20,362 nucleotides of DNA from Actinomycetes bacterium (GCA_023436605.1 JAEZIQ010000006.1:1-20362), one strand, 5' to 3'. Counted from the stretch's first letter, positions 1 through 8,140 are shown. Notes: generated by a model not told the origin, from the sequence alone. A program made the numbers and translations.

Positions 1-131
1 TCGTTGCTCCGGGGGCCGGAATCCACCCGGAACTGAACACTGAACGGAATCTAGCCGAAAAGGTGTCCACCCAGTATTTGTCGCACATGAGCGGGACCCG
101 TGAGGTTCTGGTCTGGCGTCAGGGCAAACGC

Positions 132-1244
132 TCAGCGGGCCCGCAGCGATAGCTCGAGTGCGAGGCGGTGGTCGGGACGGTCGAGCTTGTCGCCGAACAG
201 TTCACGCAGCCGGGCGATCCGGTACCGGGCGGTCTGCGGGTGGATGTCGAGGCTGCGGGCCATCTCGGCCGCGTTGCCTGAATTCTCGACGTAGGCAAGG
301 GCGGTCTCGGCCATCCGAGCCCGGGCCTTCGGGGTAAGGTCGCCGATCGGTGCCATCGTCTGCTCCCGCAGCCGGTTGATCAGGTCGCGACTGCGGTAGA
401 GAGCCAGGTCGACGAGGTTCTCCTCGGCTCTGATCAGGCCGTCGGTCGAAAGCGCGCCGGCGTCGGCCGCCTCGAGGGCGGTTCGGGCGAGTTGCCAGGA
501 TTCGGCGAAGCGGGTCGGGCCCCCGGGCGGACCCATTGCGCAGGTTCGGCCCGCCAGCGCGGTACTGATCACCCGCAAGCGGCCGGGGCCGACCGGGTCG
601 GGCAGGGCAACGCAGCCGAAACCGTCGACCGTGGCCGAGATCACACCGATGGGGAGGACTCGGGTGACCTCGGCCAGGTCGCGTTCGTGGCAGGCGATTG
701 CCGCCAGGTTTCTGGGGATCTGCCAGGCAGCCAGCCTGGCCGCGCCTTCGATCTCGTGGAAGTCGGGATTCGACTGCAGCAAAAGGGCGACCAGCTGTCG
801 CTCTCTTCTCAACCGGGCCCCCTGCTGCTTGAACTGTGCGTTCGCGTAGCCCTCGGTCGAGTCGGCCGAAAGCTCGTCGATGTAGACGAAGATCGATTCG
901 GCCAGCAGGCTCAGAGTCTTGCCATCGAGTCCGGCTTCCAGACTGGCCTCGGCGATCCGGCGCCAGGCGATGCGGGCGCCGATCCGGTAGGCGGACTGCA
1001 GCGAATCGAGCGGACGCCCGTTGCGGAACTCGCCCCGGCCGAGGATCACATAGACCTTGCGACTCGCCCGGCGGTCTGCATCCGGATTCCGGATCAGGAC
1101 GACGAACTGGCCGAGCGCCTCGCCGACGCCGCGATAGACGGCCCGCCCGAACGAGCCTTCCAGAGGCCGGGCGTATTCCGGGATCTCGTTGCCGATCGAC
1201 TCGAGGATCTCGTCGGCGATCCCGGCGAGTTCCGGCTCGACCAC
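132..1244 (-). CDS. PucR-family transcriptional regulator
   Basis: This is a probable cytoplasmic DNA-binding regulator. The last 55 residues (about 316-370) match the PucR C-terminal helix-turn-helix, with a run reading NSGNAAEMARSLDIHPQTAR followed by YRIARLRELFG. The preceding region resembles the degenerate GGDEF-like/CdaR middle domain typical of the family. It is transcribed divergently from the fatty-acid desaturase gene, so control of that gene or of itself is a reasonable guess. The first GTG lies at 1244, but the reading frame stays open upstream to a stop at 1332-1334. The extra codons encode PWRELKPEVADV, which looks like normal N-terminal sequence for these proteins. The true start may therefore be non-standard (CTG at 1265 or ATT at 1292). 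The family call is secure; the ligand and target genes are unknown. Confidence 0.85.
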   Translation of the reverse strand: MVEPELAGIADEILESIGNEIPEYARPLEGSFGRAVYRGVGEALGQFVVLIRNPDADRRASRKVYVILGRGEFRNGRPLDSLQSAYRIGARIAWRRIAEASLEAGLDGKTLSLLAESIFVYIDELSADSTEGYANAQFKQQGARLRRERQLVALLLQSNPDFHEIEGAARLAAWQIPRNLAAIACHERDLAEVTRVLPIGVISATVDGFGCVALPDPVGPGRLRVISTALAGRTCAMGPPGGPTRFAESWQLARTALEAADAGALSTDGLIRAEENLVDLALYRSRDLINRLREQTMAPIGDLTPKARARMAETALAYVENSGNAAEMARSLDIHPQTARYRIARLRELFGDKLDRPDHRLALELSLRAR

Positions 1245-1291
1245 GTCGGCGACTTCGGGTTTCAGCTCGCGCCACGGCTCTTTAGGTGAAA

Positions 1292-1314
1292 TTCTTATAA
1301 GAACACTTATAACA
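1292..1314. promoter_or_regulatory. Palindrome and repeated CTTATAA motif in a divergent promoter region
   Basis: TTCTTATAAGAA (1292-1303) is a perfect 12-bp palindrome, and its core CTTATAA recurs at 1306-1312, exactly 12 bp downstream. The stretch is strikingly AT-rich against its surroundings and sits between the divergent PucR and desaturase genes. It may be an operator, a pair of -10 elements (TATAAG/TATAAC), or both. The role is inferred from position and symmetry only. Confidence 0.45.
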
Positions 1315-1378
1315 ATTACGTCAGATGGCTTTCAAACTCACCAAGAAATATTAGGTTTCACACGATAGATTCGCCCCC

Positions 1379-2320
1379 ATGACGCAGCACTCGATGCCCC
1401 TGCTCGACAAGATCGTGAATCTGTTCGCCGTGGTGATCCCCTTCCTCGCCACTATCGCCGCGATCGTCATGTTCTGGAACCAGATCGTCACCGTGACCGA
1501 CCTGGCGATCTTCGCCGTGATGTACGTCCTCACCGCGACCGGCATCACGATCGGCTTCCACCGCCTGCTCACCCACCGTTCCTTCCAGACCTTCAAACCG
1601 GTCGAGTACCTCTTCGCGATTCTCGGATCGATGGCCGTCCAGGGCCCGGTCAACACCTGGGTCGCCGACCACCGCAAACACCACGCCCACACCGACCGTG
1701 AAGGTGACCCGCACAGCCCTCACGTGGGACACGACGGCGGGGTGAAGGGCGTCCTGCAGGGCCTGTTTCACGCCCACGTCGGCTGGACCTTCACCGAACA
1801 CGGCAAGGCCGACCAGGAGAAGTACGCCCGGGACCTCTACGAAGACCGGGGAATGCGCTTCATCAGTGACTGGTTCGTACTCTGGGTGATTCTCGGCCTG
1901 CTGATCCCGGCTGCCGCCGGTTATCTGCTCACCGGGACTGCGGCCGGAGCGGCCGGCGGTTTCCTGTGGGGTGGTCTGGTTCGGGTCTTCTTCCTCCACC
2001 ACGTGACCTGGTCGATCAACTCGGTCTGCCACTTCCTCGGAAGCCGCCGCTTCGACGTCGACGACGAATCGACCAACGTCTTCTGGCTCGCCCTGCCCTC
2101 ACTGGGCGAGGCCTGGCACCACAACCATCACGCCTTCCCGCGCTCGGCCAACCACGGCCTCAAGAAGTGGGAGCTTGACCCCAGTGCCTGGATCATCGCC
2201 GGGATGGAGAAGGTCGGCCTCGCGAAGAAGGTGGTCCGGATTTCCCCGGAACGCCAGCAGGAAAAACTGGTCAACCCGAAGCAGCCGAAAGTCCCGGCCG
2301 AGCCCCGACCCCAGGAGTAA
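1379..2320 (+). CDS. Membrane fatty acid / acyl-CoA desaturase
   Basis: This is a membrane di-iron desaturase that would introduce a double bond (most likely delta-9) into acyl-CoA or acyl-lipid chains. All three histidine clusters are present: HRLLTH at residues 61-66, HRKHH at 98-102 and HHNHH at 247-251. The additional conserved NSVCH is at 214-218. Hydrophobic segments at about 12-33, 40-60 and 165-184 agree with the usual topology, and 313 residues is normal for the class. The ATG has no clear Shine-Dalgarno sequence; a TAGATT at 1366-1371, seven bases upstream, could be a -10 box for a leaderless message. Unsaturated products would be substrates for the methyltransferase at 15374-16612, though the genes are far apart here. 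Confidence 0.93.
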   Translation: MTQHSMPLLDKIVNLFAVVIPFLATIAAIVMFWNQIVTVTDLAIFAVMYVLTATGITIGFHRLLTHRSFQTFKPVEYLFAILGSMAVQGPVNTWVADHRKHHAHTDREGDPHSPHVGHDGGVKGVLQGLFHAHVGWTFTEHGKADQEKYARDLYEDRGMRFISDWFVLWVILGLLIPAAAGYLLTGTAAGAAGGFLWGGLVRVFFLHHVTWSINSVCHFLGSRRFDVDDESTNVFWLALPSLGEAWHHNHHAFPRSANHGLKKWELDPSAWIIAGMEKVGLAKKVVRISPERQQEKLVNPKQPKVPAEPRPQE

Positions 2321-2327
2321 CGCGCAG

Positions 2328-2349
2328 CCCCGCGGGCGTGCTCGCGGGG
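2328..2349 (+). terminator. Hairpin after the desaturase gene
   Basis: A perfect 7-bp stem, CCCCGCG (2328-2334) with CGCGGGG (2343-2349), encloses an 8-base loop just after the desaturase stop codon. There is no U-tract, so it may not be a classical intrinsic terminator. Confidence 0.4.
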
Positions 2350-2386
2350 CGGTCCGCCCGCCGGTTGACGGGGCGGTCCGCCCGCC
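2346..2386. repeat. Tandem copies of a 17-bp self-complementary repeat
   Basis: GGGGCGGTCCGCCCGCC occurs at 2346-2362 and again, identically, at 2370-2386, giving a period of 24 bp. Each copy contains GGGCGG-T-CCGCCC, so each can fold on itself. The first copy overlaps the right arm of the hairpin at 2328-2349. It lies between convergent genes (desaturase and the SIP-type reductase). Confidence 0.7.
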
Positions 2387-2452
2387 AGTCGAGGTTGAAG
2401 ATTGGAGCGCTATATGGCGAGAACTTCAAGCTCAAGCCGTGGAACGGAAAGA

Positions 2453-3289
2453 TCAGGTTAGGTCAAGCTCGGCGAGGCGTTTCCATTCGGGCTTGTCCTC
2501 ACGCCAGCCCTCTTCGGTCCGGCGGTACTTCCAGTAGCCGGTGGCCGAGAGGTCCTCGAGGCTCACTCCGCGTTCGCGGGCAAGGTGCTTGCGAACGTCG
2601 CGCACCATGCCAGCTTCGCCGTGAACAAAGGCCTGACCGCGGCCTTCGGGGAACTCCAGTGATTCGACCACGCGCAGAATTCGCGGCTCAGCCGTGTGAG
2701 CCGTACCGTTCCGGTGAAGCCAGGTCACGGCTGCCCCAGCCGGCACGACCAGGGCGGCACTCGTTTCCAGGGCCCGCTGCTCCTCCTCGTCTTCGACTTC
2801 GAGCACGACAAAGACGGGCCTTCCTTTCGGGATGCGGTCAAGCGCCACGGCTATCGCCGGGATCGCTGCCTCGTCACCGGCCAGCAGATACCAGGCTGCC
2901 TCCGGGTCAGGAGCGTAGGCGCCGCCCGGTCCGACGATCTGGGCGAGGTCGCCGGGTTTCGCGTTCTCTGCCCATACCCCCGCCAGTCCGGAGCCGTGGG
3001 TGACGAAGTCGATCGTGATCCGGCCGGCGTCGGGGTCAGCGTCACGGACCGTGTAGGTGCGCTGACGGTGCCACTGGTCCCGGTCAAGGCTTTCCTTGAT
3101 CTGAACCTGGTCGAAGGGCACTGAGTAGGAGGCACCCGGCGGGGGCAGCTGGAGCTTCACGTAATGGTCGGTGAACTCGCCGACCGGGAATCCCCGCAGA
3201 TCTCCAGACTCGAAGACGATGCGGATCATGTGGGAAGTAAGCGGCTCGGTCGAGGCCACGGTGACCACGATCGGGATGCGGGGACTCAA
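2453..3289 (-). CDS. Siderophore-interacting protein (SIP-type flavin reductase)
   Basis: This is a cytoplasmic FAD-dependent reductase of the ViuB/SIP family, which releases iron by reducing ferric siderophores. Visible family features are the FAD-binding RTYT at residues 77-80, GPGG at 120-123 near the flavin phosphate, AGDEAAIPA at 137-145, FVHGEA at 221-226, and the C-terminal signature GYWKYRRTEEGW at 251-262. Length (278 aa) is normal. The start is TTG at 3289, supported by GAAAGG about five bases upstream. It lies 45 bp downstream of the 90-residue gene on the same strand, so the two may be cotranscribed. No siderophore biosynthesis or uptake gene is in this window, so the natural electron acceptor cannot be judged. 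Confidence 0.92.
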   Translation of the reverse strand: MSPRIPIVVTVASTEPLTSHMIRIVFESGDLRGFPVGEFTDHYVKLQLPPPGASYSVPFDQVQIKESLDRDQWHRQRTYTVRDADPDAGRITIDFVTHGSGLAGVWAENAKPGDLAQIVGPGGAYAPDPEAAWYLLAGDEAAIPAIAVALDRIPKGRPVFVVLEVEDEEEQRALETSAALVVPAGAAVTWLHRNGTAHTAEPRILRVVESLEFPEGRGQAFVHGEAGMVRDVRKHLARERGVSLEDLSATGYWKYRRTEEGWREDKPEWKRLAELDLT

Positions 3290-3334
3290 ATCGCCTTTCG
3301 GACCATCAGGTGGGGAGCGCCAGGTGACCGGCCA

Positions 3335-3607
3335 CTACTTTCCGGAAAAGGCCTTGGTGACGAGCTCGGTGACCCGGGCGCGGTCTTCCTTGGCGACCAG
3401 CTTCGATTGCTTGGTCGGTATGACGATGTCGAGGAACTCCTTGCGCTCGGCTGGAGTGAGGTTGTTGTAGAGCCGCTGGGTGTGATGGCTCAGCCAGCGG
3501 GCCCGCATCCAGACCGCAGGCCAGTCGACCTTCCTGCCGTACTCCCAGGCCCTTCCGGCGAGGCCGACGGCGACCCCCGCTCTTTTCGCTTTCGACTGTC
3601 TTGCCAT
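3335..3607 (-). CDS. Small conserved-type hypothetical protein (90 aa)
   Basis: The frame runs from ATG at 3607 to a stop at 3335. It starts MARQSKAKRAG and contains a Trp-rich central part (WEYGRKVDWPAVWMRARW, residues 21-38) followed by LTPAERKEFLDIV (50-62). It is basic, has no signal peptide and no clear membrane segment, so it is probably cytoplasmic. I do not recognise a named domain. It is preferred over the longer frame reaching 3943 because the extra residues lie antisense to the signal peptide and N-terminal part of the secreted protein at 3710. It precedes the SIP-type reductase by 45 bp and faces the secreted protein across a 102-bp spacer with an inverted repeat. Confidence 0.7.
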   Translation of the reverse strand: MARQSKAKRAGVAVGLAGRAWEYGRKVDWPAVWMRARWLSHHTQRLYNNLTPAERKEFLDIVIPTKQSKLVAKEDRARVTELVTKAFSGK

Positions 3608-3631
3608 GGGTGCAGGATACGACCCGGCAAA

Positions 3632-3662
3632 CCTTGCGGTGCTTCGCAAAAAGTCCGCAAGG
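3632..3662. promoter_or_regulatory. Inverted repeat between divergent genes
   Basis: CCTTGCGG (3632-3639) is matched by CCGCAAGG (3655-3662) across 15 bases, with a further CGCAA half-site at 3645-3649. It sits in the 102-bp spacer between the 90-residue gene and the secreted-protein gene. It could be an operator or a hairpin in the leader of the latter; no regulator can be assigned. Confidence 0.4.
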
Positions 3663-3709
3663 GTCATTCGCGAGTTTTCCCTTCCCGTCAACGACCCGGG
3701 AGAACCCGT

Positions 3710-4525
3710 ATGAACACAGACATCAAGACCTTCAGGCGTTTCGTGCTCGCCCTGATCTCGATCCTCTTCTTCGGCCTCGCTGCGAACTCGCTGGCCCAGG
3801 GCAAAGTCAAAGTGGTCAAGACCCAGTACCGGGTCCAGTTGACCGGCATTCACGTCCACGACTGGCACGAGCAAAGCTCGGACTACGGACAGAGCAATCG
3901 CGCCTGGACCCAGGAGAAAGGGACCATCATCCACGGCTTTCACACGAAAGGAAGGGGTGTCCTCTTCCGGGGCATGGAGTTCAAGGGCAAGCTGCCACCG
4001 CAGCTTCGGGGAATCCCGATGCAGCTCACGCCGGTCGGTCGTCCCGTCGCGAAGGCAAACAGCCGGCAGAAAATCACGATCAAACGCAATCGCCTGCCCG
4101 ACTGCGGCGGTGAACTTGGCGAATGCACCGGCAACGAGCCACGAGGTGTCAAGACGACATCCAAACAGTGTTCGAACCCCAACGCACGCCGCCCGTTCTC
4201 CTTCGAATACGACAAGAAGAAGCCCCTGAAGCTCACCTTTCCGTTTGAAGCCGGCGATTACGACTTTTGCGGCAGGAAGTACCCTTACTACTCCTCGATC
4301 TCCGAGCTTCCCCGCGAACTTCGGGTTTACGGCGGCATCGAGAGGATCGCCGGCATGAAGCGGGGCGAACGAGAGAAGATGAAGTTCTCGAGGGAAATCG
4401 GCGAGGTCGTGCCGCCGGACTCTTACGATGTCAGGGTCGTCAAGAAGTGTCCGTCGATGTCAGGGCCCGGCATCAAGCGCTGCTGGACCACCGACCTCAC
4501 CTACGAGATAGTCCGGCTCAAGTAG
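3710..4525 (+). CDS. Secreted six-cysteine protein of unknown function
   Basis: ATG at 3710 is preceded by GGGAGAA (3698-3704), a good ribosome binding site. This start gives a 271-residue protein with a clear Sec signal peptide: basic MNTDIKTFRR, then a hydrophobic stretch, with probable cleavage after SLA near residue 30. The mature part is basic and has six cysteines: two in DCGGELGEC, one each in KQCSNP and YDFCGRK, and two in the C-terminal region (KKCPSM and KRCWTT). These could form three disulfides outside the cell. It begins with a YRVQLTGIHVHDWHEQ segment. I do not recognise the family. The frame is open further upstream to 3164, but that part is antisense to two real genes and would bury the signal peptide. 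Confidence 0.8.
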   Translation: MNTDIKTFRRFVLALISILFFGLAANSLAQGKVKVVKTQYRVQLTGIHVHDWHEQSSDYGQSNRAWTQEKGTIIHGFHTKGRGVLFRGMEFKGKLPPQLRGIPMQLTPVGRPVAKANSRQKITIKRNRLPDCGGELGECTGNEPRGVKTTSKQCSNPNARRPFSFEYDKKKPLKLTFPFEAGDYDFCGRKYPYYSSISELPRELRVYGGIERIAGMKRGEREKMKFSREIGEVVPPDSYDVRVVKKCPSMSGPGIKRCWTTDLTYEIVRLK

Positions 4526-4550
4526 TCGACGGCCGGTTCCCGGGACCTGG

Positions 4551-5030
4551 CTACTTCACGGAGTTGATGGTGAAGACCCGCTCGCCCTTCGGGGTGGCGA
4601 TCTTCACCTCTTCTCCGACCTCCCGGTTGCGCAGGGCCTGGCCGACCGGGGATTCGGCGCTGAGCCGACCTTCGGCAAGGTTGGCCTCGGTCGAACCGAC
4701 CAGGGTCCAGGTGTGGGTGCGGCCGGCATCGTCGGTCAGTTCAGCGGTGCGACCGAAGGCGAATGTGGTGGAGCTGGCGGTGTCGACGTCGGCGACAACG
4801 GCGTTCTTCTCCCGCTCACGGAGCCGCTGGATCTTGGTCTCCAGATGAGCCTGGTCTTCCTTGGCGATGTGGTACTCGGCGTTCTCTTTCAGGTCGCCGA
4901 GTTCCCTGGCAACCTTGAGCCGTTCGGCGATCTTTTCCCGGGCCGGCCCTTCGAGCTCTTCCAGTTCCGCCTTCAGTTGGGCCAGTCCTTCGGCGGTGAT
5001 CGACTCGCCGGTCTGCTCTGAATCAGTCAT
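4551..5030 (-). CDS. greA: Transcription elongation factor GreA
   Basis: GreA enters the secondary channel of RNA polymerase and stimulates cleavage of backtracked RNA. Residues about 10-80 form the antiparallel coiled coil, with the tip motif DLKENAEYHIAKE carrying the acidic residues that act at the polymerase active site. Residues about 85-159 form the FKBP-like C-terminal domain (ending GERVFTINSVK). Length, 159 aa, is standard. The ATG at 5030 has GGAG four bases upstream on the minus strand. It is convergent with the secreted-protein gene (25-bp gap) and divergent from the MFS gene (65-bp gap). Confidence 0.96.
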   Translation of the reverse strand: MTDSEQTGESITAEGLAQLKAELEELEGPAREKIAERLKVARELGDLKENAEYHIAKEDQAHLETKIQRLREREKNAVVADVDTASSTTFAFGRTAELTDDAGRTHTWTLVGSTEANLAEGRLSAESPVGQALRNREVGEEVKIATPKGERVFTINSVK

Positions 5031-5095
5031 TGCTCCAGACTACTCCGGCGGGGCAAAACCAAGACGGCGTCCTCGCCAGTTCGTAGGCTGCTGAC

Positions 5096-6481
5096 GTGAC
5101 CCGTTCGACCTATTTGGCAATGGGAGCGATGGCGCTGGGAGTCTTCGTCATCGCGAACGACATCACAGCGATGAATGTCGCCTTGCCGGCAATCGAAAAG
5201 GACTTCGACACCAGCGTGACCACGGTGCAGTGGGTGGTCAACGCCTACGCCCTGGTCTTCGGCGTGCTGATCGTCACCGGTGGCCGCCTGGCAGACCTGT
5301 TCGGGCGCCGAGAGGCCTTCTTCGTTGGCGCGGGGGTCTTCCTGGTCGCTTCGCTCGCTGCGGGTCTCGCGCAGACGGAGGCCTGGCTGATCGTGGCCCG
5401 GGCGGTCATGGGAATCGGAGGGGCCCTCATGTGGCCCGCGGTCCTGGGCATGACTTTCGCCCTGCTGCCCGAGGACAAAGCGGGGCTGGCGGGAGGTCTG
5501 ATCCTCGGTGTGGCCGGAGTTGGCAATGCCCTCGGTCCGCTGATCGGCGGTGCCCTGACCGAGTTCGTCAGCTGGCGGGCGATCCTCTTCCTCAACGTGC
5601 CGATCGCCCTGGTCGCAATCCTCGCGGTCTATTACCTGATCCACCAGCCACGGCCGGAGTCCGAGGACCGCAGGATCGATTACGCGGGCATCGCCACCGT
5701 TTCCCTCGGACTGGTCATCTTCATGGTCGCTCTCGACCAGGTCGTCGACCTCGGCTGGGGTGACCCACGGATCCTGATCGCGATCTTTGTGTCGGTGCTC
5801 CTCCTGACCATCTTCGGGCTGGTCGAAAGGAAAGCCGGCGAACACGCGCTGGTTCCCAGGGACGTGATGAGGAACACATCCTTCTCGGCAGCCTGCGTGG
5901 CGATCCTTTTCGTCTCGGCAACCTTCTTTTCGGTGCTCTTCTACATCCCCCAGTACCTTCAGAAAGCTGGCGGGTTGTCGGCCTTCGAGTCCGGACTGGG
6001 ACTGCTGCCTTTCATGGCCGTGTTCGCCCTGACTTCGTTCATCGCCGGTCCGCTCTACAACCGGGTCGGTGGCCGGATCATCGTCACCCTGGGTGCGGCC
6101 GGGATAGCGCTCGGGCCATTCCTGATCTCGTTCGGGGTCAGGGAAAGCGGATCGCTCGGCGGTGTGATTCCCGGATTGGTCATTCTCGGGATCGGGGTCG
6201 GTCTTTTCTACTCCTCAGCAACCACGATCGGGGTGACCGCGGTCGATGAATCGAGGTCATCGCTCGCCGGAGGGATCATCTACATGTTCCAGGTGGCCGG
6301 CGGGTCGGTAGGGCTCGCCCTGACCACGACGCTTTTCGCCTCGGCCAGCGGTCTGATCGCCGGCCTCCACATCGCCTTCCGATTCAATGCGATCGCGGCT
6401 GCAATCGGTTTCCTGATCATCCTCTTCATAGTCGGTCCTAGGGTGAAACCGGTCGCCGACGACGAACATTCGTCGGTTTAG
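5096..6481 (+). CDS. MFS transporter, DHA2 (EmrB/QacA-like) family
   Basis: This is an inner-membrane proton-coupled exporter. The N-terminal part shows the family's signature: ITAMNVALPAIEKDF, then QWVVNAYALVFGVL, then the loop 2-3 motif A as GRLADLFGRR. A motif-C-like glycine-rich stretch in TM5 (VAGVGNALGPLIGG) marks drug/proton antiporters. The protein is almost entirely hydrophobic and its 461 residues fit 14 membrane segments. The start is GTG at 5096 with no strong ribosome binding site. Its substrate cannot be told from sequence. It is followed after 30 bp by a secreted protein on the same strand, which may be cotranscribed. Confidence 0.93.
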   Translation: MTRSTYLAMGAMALGVFVIANDITAMNVALPAIEKDFDTSVTTVQWVVNAYALVFGVLIVTGGRLADLFGRREAFFVGAGVFLVASLAAGLAQTEAWLIVARAVMGIGGALMWPAVLGMTFALLPEDKAGLAGGLILGVAGVGNALGPLIGGALTEFVSWRAILFLNVPIALVAILAVYYLIHQPRPESEDRRIDYAGIATVSLGLVIFMVALDQVVDLGWGDPRILIAIFVSVLLLTIFGLVERKAGEHALVPRDVMRNTSFSAACVAILFVSATFFSVLFYIPQYLQKAGGLSAFESGLGLLPFMAVFALTSFIAGPLYNRVGGRIIVTLGAAGIALGPFLISFGVRESGSLGGVIPGLVILGIGVGLFYSSATTIGVTAVDESRSSLAGGIIYMFQVAGGSVGLALTTTLFASASGLIAGLHIAFRFNAIAAAIGFLIILFIVGPRVKPVADDEHSSV

Positions 6482-6511
6482 AACCGAACTGGATGGATAG
6501 ACCCATGTGTA

Positions 6512-8140
6512 ATGGCCAGGGAACTGAAGTTTTTCGCTGCCCTGATTTTGGCCATGGCCTTTTCAGGAGCAGGTACCGCCAACGCTGACGTGCTTCAGGA
6601 GCGCGAGGTGGAGCCAATCGTGCTGACCGGATCCCTGCCGGGTCTGGTCGGTGTTCCTCCCGACGAGGTTGTCGCCTTCGCCTGGTTCGAGGGCTGGGGA
6701 CAGATCAAGGACGGCTGGGAGCCGGTGACTCTTCAGGTCGACGAACGGAAGCGGAGTGAATCCGGTCGGCTGGTGTACGCCGATCCGAACGCCGGATCCG
6801 GGGCTGACGGCAATTCCATGCTCGACCTGGACGACGAGATCTCGATGATGGCCATCGAGGCCGGTCTGCCCGCCGGCGACCGGCCAGATCCGAAATACGT
6901 CGAACCGGCCACGCGGACAGCGGTTCGGGTGAGCGACCCGCTCAAGCAGGGAGACCAGGCCTGGATCTATCTCTTCCGGTCACTCGACGGGCTCGCCCCG
7001 GATGGCGGAAATGACCTGGTCACCTACGAACGCGACTTCGATCCTCTGCTCGACTACTCCTTCCCCGAGGCCTCCACTGTGGTGACCGGCCGTTACGACA
7101 TCGGCATCCGTGGCCGGTGGATGACCAACCGGCTCTCGATCGCCGCCGGCGAAGTTCCCGACCAGGACATTCTCGACGGGGACAAGCTCAACGTCGGTCC
7201 CGGCGTCTGCGAGACGAGCGAGCTCGCGCTCAGTCGTGGTGAGGGTTACTTCCTTGCCGACATCGACGGTCCGGTGCGCGCGATCCGCTCGGTCACCGGG
7301 AGCAGGCAGGGAATTTCCTTCAGCCGCGAGTCAGTCTTCTACGAAGGCCTGCTCGAAACCCGCACCACCCTGGACGGTCTGCCGGCCGGCTCAAATGTGA
7401 TCTCTGCCCTCGACCTGTCCCGGCAGGCGACCGGCATGACCTGGCGAAACGAAAAGAACCCGGAGGGCGTCACGGTCGACGGTAAACCGGACCAGGTCGC
7501 CGGGGCCGCGGCACGCTGGGAACAGGTCTCGGGCAATCCGGGGTCGGTCACCAGCGTGACGAGGGTCGCGACCGAGGGAGTCTCGAAGTCGACCTTCTAT
7601 GAGGATCGGGCGGAACCGCCCGGGGACAGCCCGATGAACTGCTCCGGAGACGGCGCCTCACTGGGTGCGGCCGGCGCCCGATTCAAGTCCCGCGACGGCG
7701 GGGAACTCGAGTTCTCAAAGCGTTCCTGGTTCGACTCCCCCGACGTCGGTGCCGAAACCGGGAAGCTTCGTTCACTTCAGGTCGACCAACCTCTTGGCGC
7801 CACGATCGATGCGACCGAACCGGCAATTCTGGTCGCCCGGGCCCGACCCTCGCGGGTTGTGCTCCGTCCGGGCCAGCGCCGTTCGATCCGGGTGGTGGTC
7901 AGAAACCACGGAGCAAAGCGGGCCCGGCGCTTGAAGATCTGCGCCGGGACGGGAAGATGGGCGTCGGCACGCTGCCGGTTCGTCGCCCGGCTGAACCGGG
8001 GCGGCAAACTTGTCCGCCGGATCACCATCCGGTCATCCCGAAAGGCCGGCAAGGGCAGCAGAATCCTTCCGATCCGGGTGGCGGCAAGCAGGGCCCGCTC
8101 CTACGGCGACCGGGTCAAAGTGAGCGTCAGGTCCGGTTGA
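6512..8140 (+). CDS. Large secreted protein, paralogue of the next gene
   Basis: This is a 542-residue protein with a Sec signal peptide (MARELKFFAALILAMAFSGA, cleavage probably after TANA at residue 25). The mature part opens with EPIVLTG, then a W-rich stretch leading to VTLQVDERK, then the acidic motif LDLDDEISMMAIEAG (104-118), which could bind calcium. Later blocks include WIYLFRSLDG, ILDGDKLNVGPGVCE, FLADIDGPVRAIRS and FYEGLLETRT. The last 100 residues are strongly basic and look like a beta-sandwich of CARDB/Ig type (VVLRPGQRRSIRVVVRNHG) ending without a membrane anchor. All central blocks recur in the protein encoded 39 bp downstream, so the pair arose by tandem duplication. No catalytic motif or named family is recognised. 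Confidence 0.85.
   Translation: MARELKFFAALILAMAFSGAGTANADVLQEREVEPIVLTGSLPGLVGVPPDEVVAFAWFEGWGQIKDGWEPVTLQVDERKRSESGRLVYADPNAGSGADGNSMLDLDDEISMMAIEAGLPAGDRPDPKYVEPATRTAVRVSDPLKQGDQAWIYLFRSLDGLAPDGGNDLVTYERDFDPLLDYSFPEASTVVTGRYDIGIRGRWMTNRLSIAAGEVPDQDILDGDKLNVGPGVCETSELALSRGEGYFLADIDGPVRAIRSVTGSRQGISFSRESVFYEGLLETRTTLDGLPAGSNVISALDLSRQATGMTWRNEKNPEGVTVDGKPDQVAGAAARWEQVSGNPGSVTSVTRVATEGVSKSTFYEDRAEPPGDSPMNCSGDGASLGAAGARFKSRDGGELEFSKRSWFDSPDVGAETGKLRSLQVDQPLGATIDATEPAILVARARPSRVVLRPGQRRSIRVVVRNHGAKRARRLKICAGTGRWASARCRFVARLNRGGKLVRRITIRSSRKAGKGSRILPIRVAASRARSYGDRVKVSVRSG

Noticed and set aside
3..150. An open frame at the left edge that could be the C-terminal end of a gene
   Set aside because: It is only about 49 residues without a recognisable motif and overlaps the end of the PucR gene; I see nothing certain in 1-131.
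1358..2032. A 224-residue minus-strand open frame opposite the desaturase
   Set aside because: It is the antisense shadow of a gene with all three histidine boxes.
3164..3709. An N-terminal extension of the secreted six-cysteine protein
   Set aside because: The region is antisense to two better-supported minus-strand genes, and the signal peptide with ribosome binding site at 3698-3704 fixes the start at 3710.
4526..4550. A TCCCGGGA palindrome between the convergent secreted-protein and greA genes
   Set aside because: It is short, and such GC-rich palindromes are expected by chance in this sequence.
5027..5845. A 272-residue minus-strand open frame opposite the MFS transporter
   Set aside because: It is highly polar (many Asp, Gln, His, Glu), as expected for the antisense of a hydrophobic membrane protein.
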